Positions 62,003 to 64,000 of a stretch of 64,000 nucleotides of DNA are shown piece after piece; position 1 is the first letter of the stretch, and every line of letters begins with the position of its first letter. Below the pieces are notes generated by a model that saw only the letters and a program-made list of their open reading frames with translations, was not told where the DNA came from and ran no database searches. Position numbers and translations under genes: made by a program. This stretch comes from Chitinophagaceae bacterium. GTDB taxonomy: Bacteria > Bacteroidota > Bacteroidia > Chitinophagales > Chitinophagaceae. The stretch covers positions 62,001-126,000 of the forward strand of contig JAFKGR010000009.1 in NCBI GenBank assembly GCA_017307735.1, given 5' to 3'.

Positions 62003-62512
62003 ATGAAACCGCAAATTCTTAAAGATTTAAAGAAAGATTTTGAGAAAAATAAAAAGCAGTTCCGGAGTTTTATAAACAGGCAGGAAAATAAACTTGATGA
62101 AAGTGATTTGCCTTTGGTGAAAAAAGCAGAGAAATATGCATGGACCAAAGTGAATTGCCTGGATTGTGCAAACTGTTGCAAAACGATGAGCCCGGTTTAT
62201 ACAAAAGAAGATATTACCCGTATTTCGGCGCATCTCAAAATGACATCTGCGGAGTTTAAAAAAAAGTGGCTTCAGTTTGATAAAAAAGATCGCACCTGGA
62301 TGAATACCGGCAGGCCATGCCAGTTTCTGGATTTGAAAACAAATAAATGTACCATTTACAAAGTCAGGCCCGCTGCATGCGCAGAATTTCCTCATTTGAC
62401 GAAAATGCCGTTTAAAGATTATTTATATATTCACAAACAGAATATAGAATATTGCCCTGCTACATTTGAAATGATTAAGAAGTTAAAATCACTTTTGGCT
62501 AAGGAAACCTGA
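62003..62512 (+). CDS. YkgJ family cysteine-cluster protein
   Basis: A 169-residue protein with the CxxCxxCC cluster Cys52, Cys55, Cys58, Cys59 (VNCLDCANCCKTM) and later Cys residues in GRPCQFLD, NKCTIYKVRPAACAEFPH. The pattern is that of YkgJ/Fli-B-like zinc- or iron-sulfur-binding proteins, some of which are linked to methylation or metal handling; function is unproved. It is divergent from the recombinase gene and 25 bp upstream of the L,D-transpeptidase gene, so those two may be co-transcribed. Confidence 0.88.
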   Translation: MKPQILKDLKKDFEKNKKQFRSFINRQENKLDESDLPLVKKAEKYAWTKVNCLDCANCCKTMSPVYTKEDITRISAHLKMTSAEFKKKWLQFDKKDRTWMNTGRPCQFLDLKTNKCTIYKVRPAACAEFPHLTKMPFKDYLYIHKQNIEYCPATFEMIKKLKSLLAKET

Positions 62513-62537
62513 TTTTGTTTTATTACATTGACACGGC

Positions 62538-64000
62538 ATGCGACGTTTATTTTTTTTAATTGTTTCCATTTGTCTGGTTCTGTTTTCCTGTCATGAGGGG
62601 CGCGATGTACCACCTTCTGAAAAACCGGTAATTGTTGAGATTCCTGAAGAAATGAATGATGTGGTTTCTTCCAAAATTCAATCAGCTATTTCTTTTGCAA
62701 CAAATAATGAGGGTAAAGTAAATGATTCTCTGTCTGTAAAATTTCCGGAGCTTTCACTTGCTTTTTACTCCAGTGACAAATACAAACCTGTATGGAGTGA
62801 TAATGAAACAAAGAATGTACTTTCCGATTCACTGATAAGTTTTATCAACCAGTCTATGTACTTCGGTTTATTCCCTGATAATTATTACAGGAACAGGCTA
62901 AATGCAATCAGCGAAAGACTTTCAAGGGATTCCCTTGCCATAAGAGATGCCAACATGTGGATGCGGTTTGAATTGTTGTGTACAGATGCATTTTTTCATT
63001 TGCTTAAAGATTTGAAAGAAGGCAGAATGGTGGCAGACAGTCTTTCAATCGTGCACAAGAAAAATTATATCGATTCTTTTTTTGTGCAGAACCTGAATAC
63101 CGCATTGGGCAGGCATGACATTACTCCCGTCATGGAATCTGCCGAACCTACCTATTTTAAATATATGGATCTGAGAAATTCCCTCAGAGATTTTGTGGAT
63201 CAAATGGACACAACCAGGTATCAACATATCAGGTTCCCTTTCAGTGACAGCCTTTCTTTTGTAAAGTCAGTGTATGCAAGGATGTTACAGGAAGGGATCG
63301 GGGATAAAGAGACAGAGATTCCCGATTCAATGACATTTGCAAAAGATATTTCCAGATTTCAGAAAAAACACGGGTTGAAAGCAGATGGAAAAATAGGAAA
63401 ACTCACAGTGGAAATGATGAACAGGAATGACATGGACAAATTTCTTAGAGCGGCTATCACTCTTGATAAATTCAAAAAATTACAAAACTTTCCTGAAACC
63501 TATGTGTTGGTCAACATTCCGGCTTTCTCTCTCCAGGTGTGGGATCATGACAGCCTGTTGCTGACTTCCAAAGTAATTGTGGGTAAGCCCACCACGCCAA
63601 CTCCCGAACTGGTCAGCCAGATCAATAACCTGGTTATTTATCCGAACTGGACTATTCCCGAAAGCATTATTCGCAAAGATATTTTACCCGAATTGAAAAA
63701 AGATCCGGGTTACCTGAAGAAGAAAGGCTATAATCTTTACACACAGAAAGGAGATATGGTGGATCCTTACACGGTTAATTGGTCAAAATACAAAACAAAC
63801 ATCCCCTGGAAGGTTGTGCAGGGAAGTGGAGATGACAATGCACTGGGTGTTTTCAAATTCAACTTCAGCAATCCATACAGTGTGTATTTGCATGATACAA
63901 ACCAGCGTTACCTTTTTGCAAACAGTGACCGTGCGCTGAGCCACGGATGTGTGCGCGTGCAGCAATGGCGACAGCTTGCCGATATTATAGCATCGAGAGA
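62538..64000 (+). CDS. L,D-transpeptidase, YcbB-like (partial, cut by window end)
   Basis: 487 codons are visible with no stop before the window ends. It starts MRRLFFLIVSICLVLFSC, a lipoprotein signal (lipobox LFSC). An N-terminal scaffold (about 50-260, with YSSDKYKPVWSDN) and a peptidoglycan-binding module (FAKDISRFQKKHGLKADGKIG) precede the YkuD catalytic domain, with Cys471 in the SHGCVRV motif. YcbB-type enzymes make 3-3 crosslinks in peptidoglycan after beta-lactam or envelope stress. The C-terminal end is missing here. The upstream YkgJ-like gene ends 25 bp before. Confidence 0.93.
   Translation, partial: MRRLFFLIVSICLVLFSCHEGRDVPPSEKPVIVEIPEEMNDVVSSKIQSAISFATNNEGKVNDSLSVKFPELSLAFYSSDKYKPVWSDNETKNVLSDSLISFINQSMYFGLFPDNYYRNRLNAISERLSRDSLAIRDANMWMRFELLCTDAFFHLLKDLKEGRMVADSLSIVHKKNYIDSFFVQNLNTALGRHDITPVMESAEPTYFKYMDLRNSLRDFVDQMDTTRYQHIRFPFSDSLSFVKSVYARMLQEGIGDKETEIPDSMTFAKDISRFQKKHGLKADGKIGKLTVEMMNRNDMDKFLRAAITLDKFKKLQNFPETYVLVNIPAFSLQVWDHDSLLLTSKVIVGKPTTPTPELVSQINNLVIYPNWTIPESIIRKDILPELKKDPGYLKKKGYNLYTQKGDMVDPYTVNWSKYKTNIPWKVVQGSGDDNALGVFKFNFSNPYSVYLHDTNQRYLFANSDRALSHGCVRVQQWRQLADIIASR

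Overview
The window reads as chromosomal DNA of a Bacteroidota member, most like the Chitinophagales/Sphingobacteriales side; I cannot name the genus. The reasons are: several upstream regions carry the Bacteroidota -7 element TAnnTTTG; Shine-Dalgarno sites are mostly weak; many lipoproteins and TonB-like proteins are present, along with a GLPGLI protein beside a large outer-membrane barrel; there is a NamZ/DUF1343 enzyme and a DAHP synthase-chorismate mutase fusion. Genes are dense, and base composition looks moderately AT-rich (not computed).

Layout. 0-8 kb: lipoprotein, fmt with a NamZ-like muramidase, SlyD-like FKBP, DUF3347 protein, PLP enzyme, nucleotidyltransferase, and an ECF sigma factor paired with a membrane protein that joins an anti-sigma-like N-terminus to a trypsin-like protease. 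8.05-14.6 kb: a complete-looking aromatic amino-acid operon (pheA, aminotransferase, tyrA, DAHP synthase-chorismate mutase, aroB, aroA), preceded by a Phe/Tyr-rich leader peptide and a terminator/antiterminator pair. 14.6-17.6 kb: two amide-bond-forming ligases (GCS2/YbdK-type and ATP-grasp) divergent from an esterase. 17.6-19.9 kb: tRNA-Leu, a HAD phosphatase and gene-poor sequence with palindromes. 19.9-28.3 kb: a type I restriction-modification locus in the order hsdR, HipA-like kinase, partner protein, hsdS, REP-type transposase flanked by REPIN-like repeats, hsdM.

28.3-39.3 kb: glycoside and peptide degradation (GH27, GH2, S9 peptidase), TonB-like proteins, tRNA-Ser, the PLP-homeostasis protein YggS. 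39.5-51 kb: an orphan ArsR C-terminal-like protein, pyrG, a cytochrome c/sorbosone dehydrogenase pair, a LolA-like protein, a thioredoxin-like protein, a 97-bp sequence present twice, trxB-folB-M1 peptidase, and nrnA with an FKBP lipoprotein. 51-64 kb: a two-gene OpuC/EgtU-like ABC importer, GLPGLI plus outer-membrane barrel, gcvP, a DsbA-like protein lacking its first active-site Cys, a Xer-type recombinase, a YkgJ-like Cys-cluster protein, and an L,D-transpeptidase cut by the window end.

The strongest signals for a second look are the aromatic-operon attenuator, the kinase pair inside the type I restriction locus, the REPIN/transposase insertion between hsdS and hsdM, and the duplicated 97-bp two-hairpin element. 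No database search was possible; family calls rest on motifs read by eye.
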